A stretch of DNA of 64,000 nucleotides from Bradysia coprophila (lineage: Eukaryota; Arthropoda; Insecta; Diptera; Sciaridae), in the NCBI RefSeq assembly GCF_014529535.1, contig NW_023503369.1, positions 1 to 64,000 on the forward strand, in the 5' to 3' direction. The notes under the pieces were generated by a model. The model did not search any database, was not told the origin of the DNA, and worked only from the letters and a program-made list of their open reading frames with translations. Positions 21,881 to 33,720 of this stretch are shown here, in pieces. The first letter of the stretch is position 1. Every line of letters starts with the position of its first letter. Both the position numbers and the translations under genes were made by a program.

Positions 21881-24800
21881 ATTAAAGTAAGCCGCTCTAC
21901 TAGCGTAGAGCACGCACGGGGGCCTCTGTTTGGGCCCATTGTACTGGCTTTGGGGTTGGGTTAGACATTCGCTGTTGTATGGGACTATCCCAAACTAACG
22001 GTGTAGCTCGGAATGTCCTCCGATTGCAAAGATCTATTTCCTCAGGCTCTGCCTGAGTATGTTTTTGTCAACACATTACTTCATCTATTTAATGATGAAA
22101 GTGACAGAAACAGCAGTGAAATTTTTAAGGCAACGATATCATCGAGCATTACAATCACTGAAGCACATGTCTGAATATGAAAAAGAACAAAAAGTCTTGT
22201 ACAAAGCCTGTACCGTTTGTACCGATAAAAATATCATTCTGCATTTCCAATGGAAATTTTCCTTACAAACCAAATTCACTGTTCAATATGAATTTTAACT
22301 TAGTTTTGCTCAAAAGAAGTCCAAGTACCGCTACAGCTGTAAATAACAATTAGATAGTTTACACATTCAATAATATCATGAGCCATCAGGCAAGAGATCC
22401 GTGGATCATTAGAATCAGGTTCATTAAGAGTCCCGACATAGAGCCATACGGCGAAGAGTTCTTTCGAACGATTGTACAACAATTGTACCAGAAATTTCAT
22501 TGTAAATCCAAACAAAATCATCGCTGTTCATAAGCACATGTCCGTAAACAAAAGAGAACAATAGAATTGTACAAGAATTGTATTGATCAAAGAAAAAGTG
22601 GTTCACGAGCAAACGATTTTGATTTTGTCAATAAATTTTAAATTATTTCACTATTTGACCACACAAAATTAGCCAAGAAACATCGAAAACATCAAAAAGC
22701 AGCACAAAACTAGACAAAATCACAAATCTATGTACACAAAGAAGCACAAAAGAAACACTTTCAGAGAGCGACGTATAAACACGTCCGTTCACTATGCCGT
22801 GGTTAACTACTCATCATTTCTTCAGGAACTCGCCGTTTCTCATGTCGAAATTTCAGTGGTACGAACTCATCGTGCATCAGTCAGTCCCTATATGGCGGAG
22901 GATTTTTTCCAAATTCCTTACCAGCACTGCATATGAGGTATCAATGGAAAGTTTAGATAATGTAAGTTACAACTAGCATGTTAGGTTCACATTAACCGTC
23001 ATTAGAACCAGCTCAGACCTGCCTAAAGTTCACATGGATTTTGAAACTTTTTGTTGTACATTTTTTCTAACGTATATCAATGAATGTTCTCAAACGAGGC
23101 ATGACCTGAAAGTATTTGACCTAAGCTGTCCTACGAGTCCATTCCCACCTACATCGCTCATATTTAGCGGCCATAAAATGAGTCTAAAAAACATCTTTTT
23201 TCGACCTTCTGAGACCTTCCACCAGCACCTTCCACCTTCCAAGACTGTCTGAGGCCTGTTTTGAGGTCTCCTGTCAAAGACCTTTCAAACCATAAATGTA
23301 TCCCAGACGAAATGGGTCCGATTTTGATAGGTGGATTTTCAAAAGAATCCCTCTAAAGGTTTACTCAGGGACTCCAATTCGACCGCTTATTAACGTGATA
23401 GTAAACGCATATGACCCTTGTACTTCGTACGGGTCTAAAAATGAGTAATACGACTGAAACACTCGCAAAACATCCTCAGAATCAATATTTTCTCGAAAGT
23501 GGTGATACATCGATAGAACAATTTCTTCGTCATTTCAGATCAACGATTTGGATTCTAGTAGCACCGATCTGAGCATGGACATGGAATGGGAGGTTGATAG
23601 TTCGTGTGATGAAAGTAGTGTGATTGGTGAGAGCTTCAGAAATGAAAATCAACGACATGCTGATCCCGGTTCTGATTTACATGATGAATACGAAGAATTC
23701 ATCTTGGAATTAAGCGATTGGTGCATTCGATCTAAGACACCACGCGATTATATGGACGAGCTTTTAATTATCCTGAGAAAGGTCAACATTCCAGTCCCGA
23801 AACGCACCACTACGCTCTTGCAAACCCCAGTTCGCTCAGTACGCTCTCTGAATATGGGTCCTGGCGAGTATACCTACTTCGGAATTGAAAACATGTTGTC
23901 GAAAATCGATAATCCAGCCTTACGCAATGTCAACGAAATTGTATTAAAAGTTTGTTCTGATGGAGTGCCAAGATTCAAGGACTCATCAGTGGAACTGATG
24001 CCGATAAATGGAGAAATTGTTAATTTGAGACAAATTCCCCTATTCACAATAATGATGTATCTTGGAGAAACGAAGCCATGCGTTGATTTATACTTCAAGG
24101 AGTTTGCCACCGAAGCGGTTCGATTGATGAAAGAAGGTGTTTTGGTCTCAACGTCGAGAATCCGAAAGCCATTTACGGTGTTATTGTTTTGCGGAGATGC
24201 TCCACAGCGGGCATATATGACTGGAACGCGAGGTCATACGTCGAAAAATGGTTGCCATTATTGTGATGTCGTGGCTAAAAAAGTAAACAACCGACTGACA
24301 TACCCTACACGCCGAGGTGCACCTCGTACTGACGAAAGTTATTCAATGAGAACCAATCCCGAACATCATCAACCAGAGTTCTTAAATAAGCCAACTTTAT
24401 TGGAATCCTGCGGATTCGGAATGGTGTCACAAGTCCCACCTGAGGACCTCCATTTAATTCATTTGGGCGTAGTTCGAAAATTCATGAAGCAGATAACAAC
24501 CGGCGATTGCAACTTTGCTGTTTCACAAGACGATTACAACGAAATGGACCGGAGAATTTTAAGTCTGTACGCGTGTGTACCTCGATCAGAATTCGCTAGG
24601 AGACCACGATCACTCAAGTATGTTCACAAATGGAAAGGCACTGAAGGCCGGTTATTTTGCTTGTATATTGGCATCATTGTGTTGAAAGATGTTGTCCCAG
24701 AAGAAGTGTATGAACACTTCCTCCATCTAGTCTGCGCATGCAGACTGATCAGTACGACCGGTGCACAAGCCAATGCGGACGTTGCGGATACATTGTTGGA

Positions 24801-25419
24801 ACGGTATGTCGAAAATTTTCCGGCTATTTATGGAGAGGATAGGACATCCTCCAACGTTCATAATCTGTTACACATTTGCGAATATGTGAAACGATACGGA
24901 GATGTCAACATTTTCTCCGCGTACAGAAATGAAAACTACAATCAGCAAATACAATCGTTCGTACGAAAGCCGTCTAAGATCTTACAACAGATCTCAAATC
25001 GTATCGAAGAAGTATTCAACTTGAACAACCGAATCGCAGACACTGGGTTTTTGAATGAGACAGAAAGACCACAACCGTTATTTCCCAATTGCCCATCATA
25101 TAAAGGTTATAAGTTCGACGAATTTGTGCTTGGGGCAGCACCCGCAGACGCATATTGCCAAATTTGGCCAGATATTAAACTACGAGTGGAACAATTTACA
25201 CTAGTGGAAGGTGAGAAGGTTGTTATTGGACAGAGGTTTGAGCAAGTGGAGCCATTTTTTGATTTGCCAATGGATTCCAGAGAAGTTGGTATTTTTATTT
25301 GTGATAAGCTTAGTTCGAACAAGGAAGTGTTTCGCTTAGATCGAATTGAGTGTAAATTTGTGCATATGCCTTACAAAGACAAGATTGTGTTAGCTGCCGT
25401 TTTACACCACATTAAGTAA
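21543..25419 (+). CDS. EnSpm/CACTA-type Tnp2-like transposase
   Basis: The main exon (23539..25419) is open for 626 codons. Its first possible ATG inside is at 23575, but the frame runs back to an acceptor (CATTTCAG, ending 23538). A short first exon at 21543..21584 (MATYNLRSGEDQEK, donor GTGACA) joins in phase 0 and would give about 640 aa; this exon is tentative. Tnp2-family landmarks are FTVLLFCGDAPQRAYMTG, HTSKNGCHYCD (the CxxC after the conserved Asp-Ala-Pro), TDESYSMRTNPEHHQ, PPEDLHLIHLGVVRKFM and YVENFPAIYGEDRTSSNVHN. The region looks like a DDE-type transposase core. The reading frame is intact over 1.88 kb, suggesting a young element or a domesticated gene. Terminal inverted repeats were not found. 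Confidence 0.75.
21856..22030 (-). mobile_element. LINE 3' end fragment with poly(A) tail
   Basis: A T-run of about 24 bases (the poly(A) tail on the minus strand) is followed by sequence close to 52597-52740, the 3' end of the RNase H LINE (shared GGCCTC...GGGCCCATTGT and GGAATGTCCTCCGATTGCA). It is truncated after about 150 bp. Confidence 0.75.
23290..23437. repeat. GTACGAAGT repeat family, right-end fragment
   Basis: Contains TTTCAAAAGAATCCCTC, TTACTCAGGGACTCCAATTC and the end CTTCGTACGGGTCTAAAAATG. It sits 100 bp upstream of the Tnp2-like main exon. Confidence 0.65.
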
Positions 25420-26140
25420 ATTTGGTTAAATTGTTATTTTTCATCGACTCATGAAAACGAAAAACTCAATAAATTACTGTTTATACTAAAAGGATTTTCC
25501 TATCTACCTAAATGAACATAACAGTACTTCAAAGTTTTAGTTTTTGGTCTCCGGACGCATTAAAAGCTCTAAAAAAACGTACTACGAGACGACAAAAATA
25601 TCAACACCGTTGAAGAATGGAAATTCCAACCAGTAGGGCCAGTTAAAATATTATTTAGTTTAGATCAAAGATTCATTAACTTACTGTCAGTTCAATATCC
25701 CTAAAATAACCATGATCTTTTTCGTCCATCCTTCATAATGTCCTTCTTGCAGCTCCACTTTTAGAGATGCTTCCGTGACATCAACGACTTTTTGATATGT
25801 TTTTCCATCGAATGAATTGCATATTTTATCACCAATAAAACACAATAAATTACTTCTTCCATTTAAAATTCTGTTCTAGGGTTTTTAATTATGAAATCTT
25901 TTTAGTTCAATCACACCGCGTATAACATTTCATCTAACTTTGTTTATTTATTTTTTGTAAACAAAAACAAACTAATTTTCCTGCTGTCAAAAGCTTCATT
26001 GTATTAGTACTCGGGCGAACCGAACACGACATCGATCGTCATATGGAATTCCGGCCAGATTCCGTTCGGAATGCGTTCAAGTTTATTGTGAGGGAGACTA
26101 ATAAAACTATTATTCATATCCTGACAACTGACTCAATTTT
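25420..26140. other. Intergenic, no feature seen
   Basis: A poly(A)-like CAATAAA near 25468 probably ends the Tnp2-like transcript. Confidence 0.4.
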
Positions 26141-26149
26141 CTGAAGATT

Positions 26150-26470
26150 GTACCGCTGGTTTCCACGTCGTTCTTTCTTATCACCTTCTCAAGACAATAA
26201 TGAAGAATGAAGCTGCGAGTCCATCGCCTTGTCTAAGTCCTTCCAAGGCTTCAAAGGTATCAGATAGATTGTTCCGAATTCTGACCTTGGCTCTCACATG
26301 TGACAGAGTCATTCTAGCCAAATGAATAAGTTTTTTGGGGTAACCAAGTTCCACCATCGCATTCCATAGTTTCCTCCGAAAAACCCTGTCATATGCCGTT
26401 TCAAAATCAACAAACTATGGTGTTGAGCAAAATTAAACTATCTGCATTTCTCCATGATCTGCCTGATGCT
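26150..26470 (-). mobile_element. LINE reverse-transcriptase fragment
   Basis: The minus strand reads FVDFETAYDRVFRRKLWNAM, KKLIHLARMTLSHVRAKV and LEGLRQGDGLAASFF, covering RT motifs A and B. It resembles the type of RT at 11254-11490. The flanks show no matching ORF, so it is a short truncated copy. Confidence 0.8.
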
Positions 26471-27211
26471 AAACAACTGGTCTGTACAAGGAAAATGTAT
26501 TCTGTGATCGAATCTTCTTTTTCCTGCGATTATTGGTTTTCTGCGATCAATTTCCTGCGATGAATTCCCTTTTTCGAATTACAAGATTAAATACTTTCCC
26601 TTCAAGAGCATCGTACCATTTACCGTTTACATCCTATCCGTCGGATGATCTATTTTCTCCAGAGTCGAAAAATCTGTTCGCAAATGAAATCCAAAATATT
26701 TTTTTTTTTGCAAATTTATTTCTTTTTATTGCCATTCACATCGATCGAACATTAGTTAATTGAATAGTTTTTCATAGTCTTAACTCCTGACTTACTTAAC
26801 AATTGTTTTGTCTATAAAGCCCCGCTGCTGTTTTTATTGTAAAAGAATGGAAATACCCACCCACACACACTGTATGCATATACCCTAAAAGGAACTACAG
26901 CAAAAATAGTAAAAAAATGAAATCAGAATAAAATAAGAATTTTTTCATTTTATGCTAAGTAAAATTGTGTTTTTTTTTGAGTTTTTTTTTGTTGTTGTAA
27001 TTATTTCTATGTAAAAGGATTTCTATAAAAAATACATATGGCAGAGTATGTGATACTGGGGTGAACAAACCGGGAACGATAACTATGTATAAATTCATTC
27101 GAAAATAATAAACAACAACACGACGAACCATCCAAAAAATATCTACGCATTTCCCAGTTTTTTTTTCTTCTTTTTTTGTTATAATTTAACTACACAAATC
27201 GATGAGTCGAC
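26471..27211. other. AT-rich 3' flank of SLC25A42
   Basis: Probably includes the 3' UTR of the minus-strand SLC25A42 gene. No other feature seen. Confidence 0.35.
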
Positions 27212-30200
27212 TTATTTGATGACTCCTGCTTTCACTTGTAAAAACTCCTTGATGAAGTCATAGGTGGAAAAACTAATACCAACTGCTATGGGGCCCTTAA
27301 TCCAGTTCATACTTAAACCTTTGAAAAATCCGCCCTTAATTCCTTCGTCCCTGTGTGTTAAAAAAAAGTAAACCGAAATTAACATCCACAATGTCAACGA
27401 TCTGTGATGGTTTTACAATTATCTTGCAGTCGAAAGATCGACCAGTCTAAAATTCAACGTAAGATTTGCCGTCATCGCACTATGTTAGCTTAAAACTTTT
27501 TAGCCCCGTACGAAGTACAAAGGGGCTTATAGGATTACGATGCCGTGTGTAATTGATGGAATTCGAAGCAGACGGTAAGGGCAAAGTGTTTGCCTATGTT
27601 CATAGATGACGAATCCGCAATAAAAATTTTGTCTGTCCGTCTGTCACGTCGATATCTTGAGTAAATCAAATCCGATTTCAAATTTTTTTTCCCTGAAAGA
27701 TAGTCGAAATAGTGAGGCTAAGTTCGAAGATGGGCATATTCGGGTCGGCCCTTCGTGAGTTAGGGCCACCTAAGTGATTTAAGGTCTTTTGGTGATATTT
27801 ATGGCAAAATAAACGATGTAAAATGTAAATGACACGGCAAATGATAGGTATTGTCAACACCAATCCAGGAAAAAAAAGTTTTTTAAAATCGGGTGAGTGG
27901 ACCGTGAGTTAGGGCCTTAGAAGTGAAATGCTACTAGGGTCCTATGTGTATTTTACATAGAACTCGAGTAAATTTCATTCGTTTTTCGTAATTTTTGTTT
28001 CATTTGGAAGGTAATCAAAGGCCGAATAGAATGTTGTTGAAAAAAAATTAAATTTGGGTCCTTGGACTAAGGCCGCTACTAGGGCCCTATGTGTATTTTA
28101 CATATAACTCGAGCAAATTTCATCCGTTTTTCGTAATTTTTGTTTCATTTGGGAGGTAATCAAAGGCCGAATAGAATGTTGTTGAAAAAAAATTAAATTT
28201 GGGTCCTTGGCCTAAGGCCGCTACTAGGGCCCTATGTGTATTTTACATATAACTCGAGCAAATTTCATCCGTTTTTCGTAATTTTTGTTTCATTTGGAAT
28301 TTAATCGAATGCCGAATAGAATGTTGTTGAAAAAAAATTAAATTTGGGTCCTTGGCCTAAGGCCGCTACTAGGGCCCTATGTGTATTTCACATATAACTC
28401 GAGTAAATTTCATCCGTTTTTCGTAATTTTTGTTTGATTTGGAAGGTAATCGAATGCCGAATAGAATGTTGTTGAAAAAAAATTAAATTTGGGTCCTTGG
28501 ACTAAGGCCACTACTAGGGCCCTATGTGTATTTTACATATAACTCGAGTAAATTTCATCCGTTTTTCGTAATTTTTGTTTCATTTGGAAGGTAATCAAAT
28601 GCCGAATAGAATGTTGTTGAAAAAAAATTAAATTTGGGTCCTTGGACTAAGGCCGCTACTAGGGCCCTATGTGTATTTTACATAATCCTCGAGTAAATTT
28701 CATCCGTTTTTCGTAATTTTTGTTTCATTTGGAAGGTAATCGAATGCCGAATAGAATGTTGTTGAAAAAAAAATTAAATTTGGGTCCTTGGCCTAAGGCC
28801 GCTACTAGGGCCCTGTGTGTATTTCACATATAACTCGAGTAAATTTCATCCGTTTTTCGTAATTTTTGTTTCATTTGGAAGGTAATCAAAGGCCGAATAG
28901 AATGTTGTTGAAAAAAAAATTAAATTTGGGTCCTTGGCCTAAGGCCGCTACTAGGGCCCTATGTGTATTTCACATATAACTCGAGTAAATTTCATCCGTT
29001 TTTCGTAATTTTTGTTTCATTTGGAAGGTAATCAAAGGCCGAATAGAATGTTGTTGAAAAAAAATTAAATTTGGGTCCTTGGACTAAGGCCGCTACTAGG
29101 GCCCTATGTGTATTTTACATATAACTCGAGCAAATTTCATCCGTTTTTCGTAATTTTTGTTTCATTTGGAAGGTAATCAAAGGCCGAATAGAATGTTGTT
29201 GAAAAAAAATTAAATTTGGGTCCTTGGACTAAGGCCACTACTAGGGCCCTATGTGTATTTTACATATAACTCGAGTAAATTTCATCCGTTTTTCGTAATT
29301 TTTGTTTCATTTGGAAGGTAATCAAATGCCGAATAGAATGTTGTTGAAAAAAAATTAAATTTGGGTCCTTGGACTAAGGCCGCTACTAGGGCCCTATGTG
29401 TATTTTACATAATCCTCGAGTAAATTTCATCCGTTTTTCGTAATTTTTGTTTCATTTGGAAGGTAATCGAATGCCGAATAGAATGTTGTTGAAAAAAAAA
29501 TTAAATTTGGGTCCTTGGCCTAAGGCCGCTACTAGGGCCCTGTGTGTATTTCACATATAACTCGAGTAAATTTCATCCGTTTTTCGTAATTTTTGTTTCA
29601 TTTGGAAGGTAATCAAAGGCCGAATAGAATGTTGTTGAAAAAAAAATTAAATTTGGGTCCTCGGACTAAGGCCACTACTAGGGCCCTATGTGTATTTTAC
29701 ATATAACTCGAGTAAATTTCATCCGTTTTTCGTAATTTTTGTTTCATTTGGAAGGTAATCAAAGGCCGAATAGAATGTTGTTGAAAAAAAATTAAATTTG
29801 GGTCCTTGGACTAAGGCCGCTACTAGGGCCCTATGTGTATTTTACATATAACTCGAGCAAATTTCATCCGTTTTTCGTAATTTTTGTTTCATTTGGGAGG
29901 TAATCAAAGGCCGAATAGAATGTAGTTGAAAAAAATTTTAAATTTGGGTCCTCGGACTGAGGCCGATACTAGGCCCTTCAAAAAAATAAAATTTTAGGGC
30001 GATTTGAAATTTTTGTTTCATTTGAAAGGAACGTCGTACGGGGCTTCGTAATTGCGCTATGCGCAATTTCTAAGATGTACACATTCCATAATAATTTTAC
30101 TTTAACTACATTAACCGGCGCAATAGGCTTACGGTCAAAGTAGGGTGACAGACGCACTAGGGTCACGTACGCAATAGATATACGGGTTTGTACGGGGCTC

Positions 30201-31793
30201 AGTCGCAGCAAACGCTCCGACTGTTCTGATGGCTCGTTTTTCCTTCAATAAATCAGGAAGTTTAAAAGCATCGCACACTGAACGGAAAGTCCATAGCTAA
30301 AGCTAACTTAGAGTACAGCGAAATTTAACGTTGAATCCTATTCTACTGGGCACAGTGGCAACGTTTCATTCTTTCGTCTTTCCGCCAAAGACCACATAGA
30401 ATCATAAAACCAACACTTTGCTCATTTCACAGCAGAACGATCGTGTTCTTCACTCGTACCTATATATGCTTTTCAAAGTGGAGAATATCGTTTTGTATTG
30501 ATTCTCGGTGCCTTTAATAACACCCACAGTCTGCATTCGTCGTCGCACAATGTCCAGAGGGTAGCTGCTGGATTGACCAATAACACCAGCACACGCCCCA
30601 AACCCTAGCTTATAGAAAGCGTTTGGCTTATTGTCACCGTACACATCTGTGGTGAAAACAGAATGTATAGCAAAACGTGTTGCACAGGTCCGAACTGGCG
30701 GACAGAACTAAATTACCGAAATATTTTTTCTTCAACGTTTCGTATGTGAAGAATGAGGCACCGGCGTACGGTATTACACCAAGCAGCGTCGCCCAATAGC
30801 CTCGCAATAGTGTTTGCGGACCCTCGTCAATCCATATCCGAATGAAAACTTGTCTTAGCGTTCTGGAAATGTAGGATTTTAGTTTGCGTTCCTTTGTCAA
30901 AGTTCCTCAACGGAAATTACTTGTAGCCTGTGTATTTGTCTGTTACAGCCATTCGTGCTCGTGCTAGGTCCAGTGGGTAAGTCAGTGATTGCGATGTTAT
31001 ACCTGCAAAGATTCAATAAACTTCCGACTTGTTTCTCTTGTAAATCTTGTATACCAGCCAATGATCCTGCCAGGAATCTTCGGCCACTTGTACTTTCACC
31101 TTGATCTACACGCAGAACCTGACAAGTGCGAGGGTTTGAAACTTGATTATTGATATTGCATGGCCATTAAACCCAGTTACAAAATGCAAATCGTACCTTT
31201 TTCCACTGTTCGTGGGCGGTGAATTGTATGGCAGCATAAGGGATAATTCGTGCCATTGTTGCCGAATTCCCACGCCATAATGCTAAAAAACCTTCGTTGG
31301 TGTATGTGTTCTTCAGGAATACAGCCGCCGCTTTGAAAGAGTACGGAATATCCTTTCTAAAATTGGTTCCAAAATAAAATTGTTAATGAAAATGATTCGA
31401 CACGAATGCAACTTGAATTTACTTTATTTGGAAATTAATTTTGGCACGATCTAATGGCGCTATCGAACTCTTTGCTAGTGCGCCCGCTGCAGCTCCAGAC
31501 ACTAAACTTACAATAACCGCTAAACTGTTGTTTATGTCTGAAATCAATTGAGTTTAAGTCGGAAGAAATGCAAAATATAGGCAAACGAGAATCTTACTAG
31601 GATCAGTCTTATGGTGATTTGTGTTATATTTATCTGAGGTACTTCTTGAAATCGTGGCGCTGTCGCTCATCGTGTCCGTAACATTTTTGTTATGGACACC
31701 AACATTTCCGTCTCCATTCACACCTATAATGCTAGAACTACTAGTTTTTATCGATGCTACCGATGATTTAGAATCGTTGACTAAGTGGTTCAT
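27212..31793 (-). CDS. SLC25A42: Mitochondrial carrier SLC25A42-like (CoA / adenosine phosphate carrier)
   Basis: SLC25A42 exchanges coenzyme A and adenosine 3',5'-diphosphate across the mitochondrial inner membrane. Eight exons: 31793..31598, 31537..31423, 31356..31197, 31118..31055, 31002..30921, 30862..30717, 30646..30460 and 27350..27212. All join in phase, giving 362 aa. The three carrier signatures are present: APLDRAK, YPLDLAR and YPLDIVR. Other family stretches are [48 protein letters not shown] and [19 protein letters not shown]. The first 65 residues (Ser/Asn-rich, starting [10 protein letters not shown]) are an unusual N-terminal extension. The last intron (27351..30459, 3.1 kb) is swollen by a repeat with a minisatellite; the other introns are 53-81 nt. 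Confidence 0.93.
27503..30203. mobile_element. GTACGAAGT-ended element carrying a minisatellite, in SLC25A42 intron
   Basis: Begins AGCCCCGTACGAAGTACAAA. Inverted ends occur at 30035-30048 (GTCGTACGGGGCT) and again near 30193. Family landmarks TTCGAAGATGGGC and AGTTAGGGC lie inside. No coding sequence. The exact right end is uncertain. Confidence 0.6.
27930..29965. repeat. 145-bp minisatellite, about 14 units
   Basis: Units begin CTACTAGGGCCCTATGTG and include ATCCGTTTTTCGTAATTTT and CCGAATAGAATGTTGTTG. Diagnostic variants (AATCCTCGAG near 28683 and 29411; CCTGTGTGTATTTC near 28810 and 29538) recur about 728 bp apart. Five units have therefore been duplicated as a block. Confidence 0.9.
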
Positions 31794-32561
31794 TTTAAAT
31801 GAATCGAGCCCGATAAACAACCGAAACTTTTTTTTTTAACTAATAGGCTGGAGTGTTGGATAAATATTTTTGATGTTTTGTTTGTAACACAAGGAAAAAT
31901 TGTGTGAATAAAGCAAAGAAAATTTTCTAATAAAATGTATAACTAAATCAACAAATTAAAAAAAAAACTTTTAAAATAAATCGATAACAAATTATCACAT
32001 CACATTTCATCGACTTTGTCGAGTTTTAACTTTTTGGTTTGGTCGACATGAAAACGATTTCTTGGTGATCATTCCCGATACCTGGAAAGAAGAAACCAAA
32101 AATTAGCACTTCCATCTCAAAGATTTATTCAAAAATTGAGGAATGAGAGTGGTCAACTATATCGAGGATAAAGTAGTAAACTGTCTAGATGAAGAAGATC
32201 AGGCTTCGTATCGAGAAAGAAAAGCTTTTCCATAGTAATACGCTCCCACCATAACTTTATAACCTATAACACTCGAACTAATTTAAAATTCGACATAATG
32301 TTCCACATCATTATACAGTGAAAGTGGAATGTCCAGCATTAGCCGGAGGCGAATTAAGAAAGTTTAATTCTCGATGGAGGGGACCTCTATTAATGAAAAT
32401 GTTTCCAAATTTCTTGTAGTTAGGTTGAGCAATTGCGAAAACAAGAAATTTTATTCAAAAATGTGAGGTAAAGTTTACTTTACTACATGGAGCCAAAACT
32501 TAACCTCAAGTTTTTGGATAAAATACCTTACTTGGCAATGGGGCAATGGGGGCAACAATAA
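31794..32561. other. 5' flank of SLC25A42, no other gene seen
   Basis: AT-rich; probable promoter region of the minus-strand carrier gene. Confidence 0.4.
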
Positions 32562-33275
32562 GGTGGCGGGACATTTCCACACCGTCAATATCGTCAGGAA
32601 CGATAATATCGTTTTTAGACGATAGTATCGTCCAAAAAAACGATAATATCGTTTTTTGGACGATAGTATCGTCTCAAAATCGATATTATCGTTTTTTAGA
32701 CGATACTCTAGTCCAAAAAAACGATATTATCGCCCAAAAAATTTTCATCCAGGACGATAATATCGTCTAACTTGAAAAATTCTAAAATATTGTCTGGACG
32801 ATAGCATCGTTTTCTTGTCGATATTATCGTTCAAAAACGATATTATCGTTCAAAAACGATATTATCGTTTTCTGGACGATATTACCGTTCTAGAAAATCT
32901 AATGGATATTTTCGTTTTCTGTACGATAATATCGTCTAAAACGATAATATCGTCCTGGGCGATATTATCGTTTTCTTAAATGATAATATCGTCCAGCACG
33001 ATACTATCGTTTAAAAAAACGATAATATCGCCCAGGACGATATTATCGTTTAGTTTTGGGTGGTAATATTGTCCAGGACTTAATTTTACTCAGAGGTGCA
33101 GCAAGAACCGAATTCTCTTCCAAAATATCAAAAAACAATTGTCAGAGGAAATCACCTACACATCAGTGTTTAAAAAAGGCGTTTAGTTCGTCCCTAAATA
33201 ATTCATCTTTTTACGAAATGAATACCAACTTAGATTGTACATAAAAAGCGTTTTAACACGCCGAGCGATCCGGCC

Positions 33276-33308
33276 CATTGCCCCGGAGCGAAGCGGAGGG
33301 CCGCAATG
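33276..33308. repeat. GC-rich hairpin with GCGAAGC tip
   Basis: CATTGCCCCGGAGCGAAGC followed by a partly complementary arm ending GCAATG. It is much more GC-rich than its surroundings and is conserved in the copy at 56442-56475. Confidence 0.6.
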
Positions 33309-33720
33309 CGAGCCGGGCGCCGGAACGGTGTCGGAACTTAGGAGTTAATTTTTTTTTTCTCGCATCGTCTCATAATTAGTCTGTGTAATTTTTCTATATA
33401 AAATTCAAATTTACGGAACCAAATGAACCAATTTTTAATATATATTTGCCGTCTATAAAAAGGTGTTTATCTACAAGATTTTGTGTTTCGTCTTCAACAA
33501 CCATCCAGAACGATAATATCGCCCAGGACGATATTATCGTCTAGAATTTTTATTTTAAATAAATTAAAAACGATATTATCGTCCTGGACGATATTATCAT
33601 CTCAAATTTAAAAAAATAAATTAATTAAAAACGATATTATCGTCCCAAAAATGATCGCACAGGACGATAATATCGTCCAAAATAACGATAAATTTGTTCA
33701 GAAAAAGAAAATAACGATAA

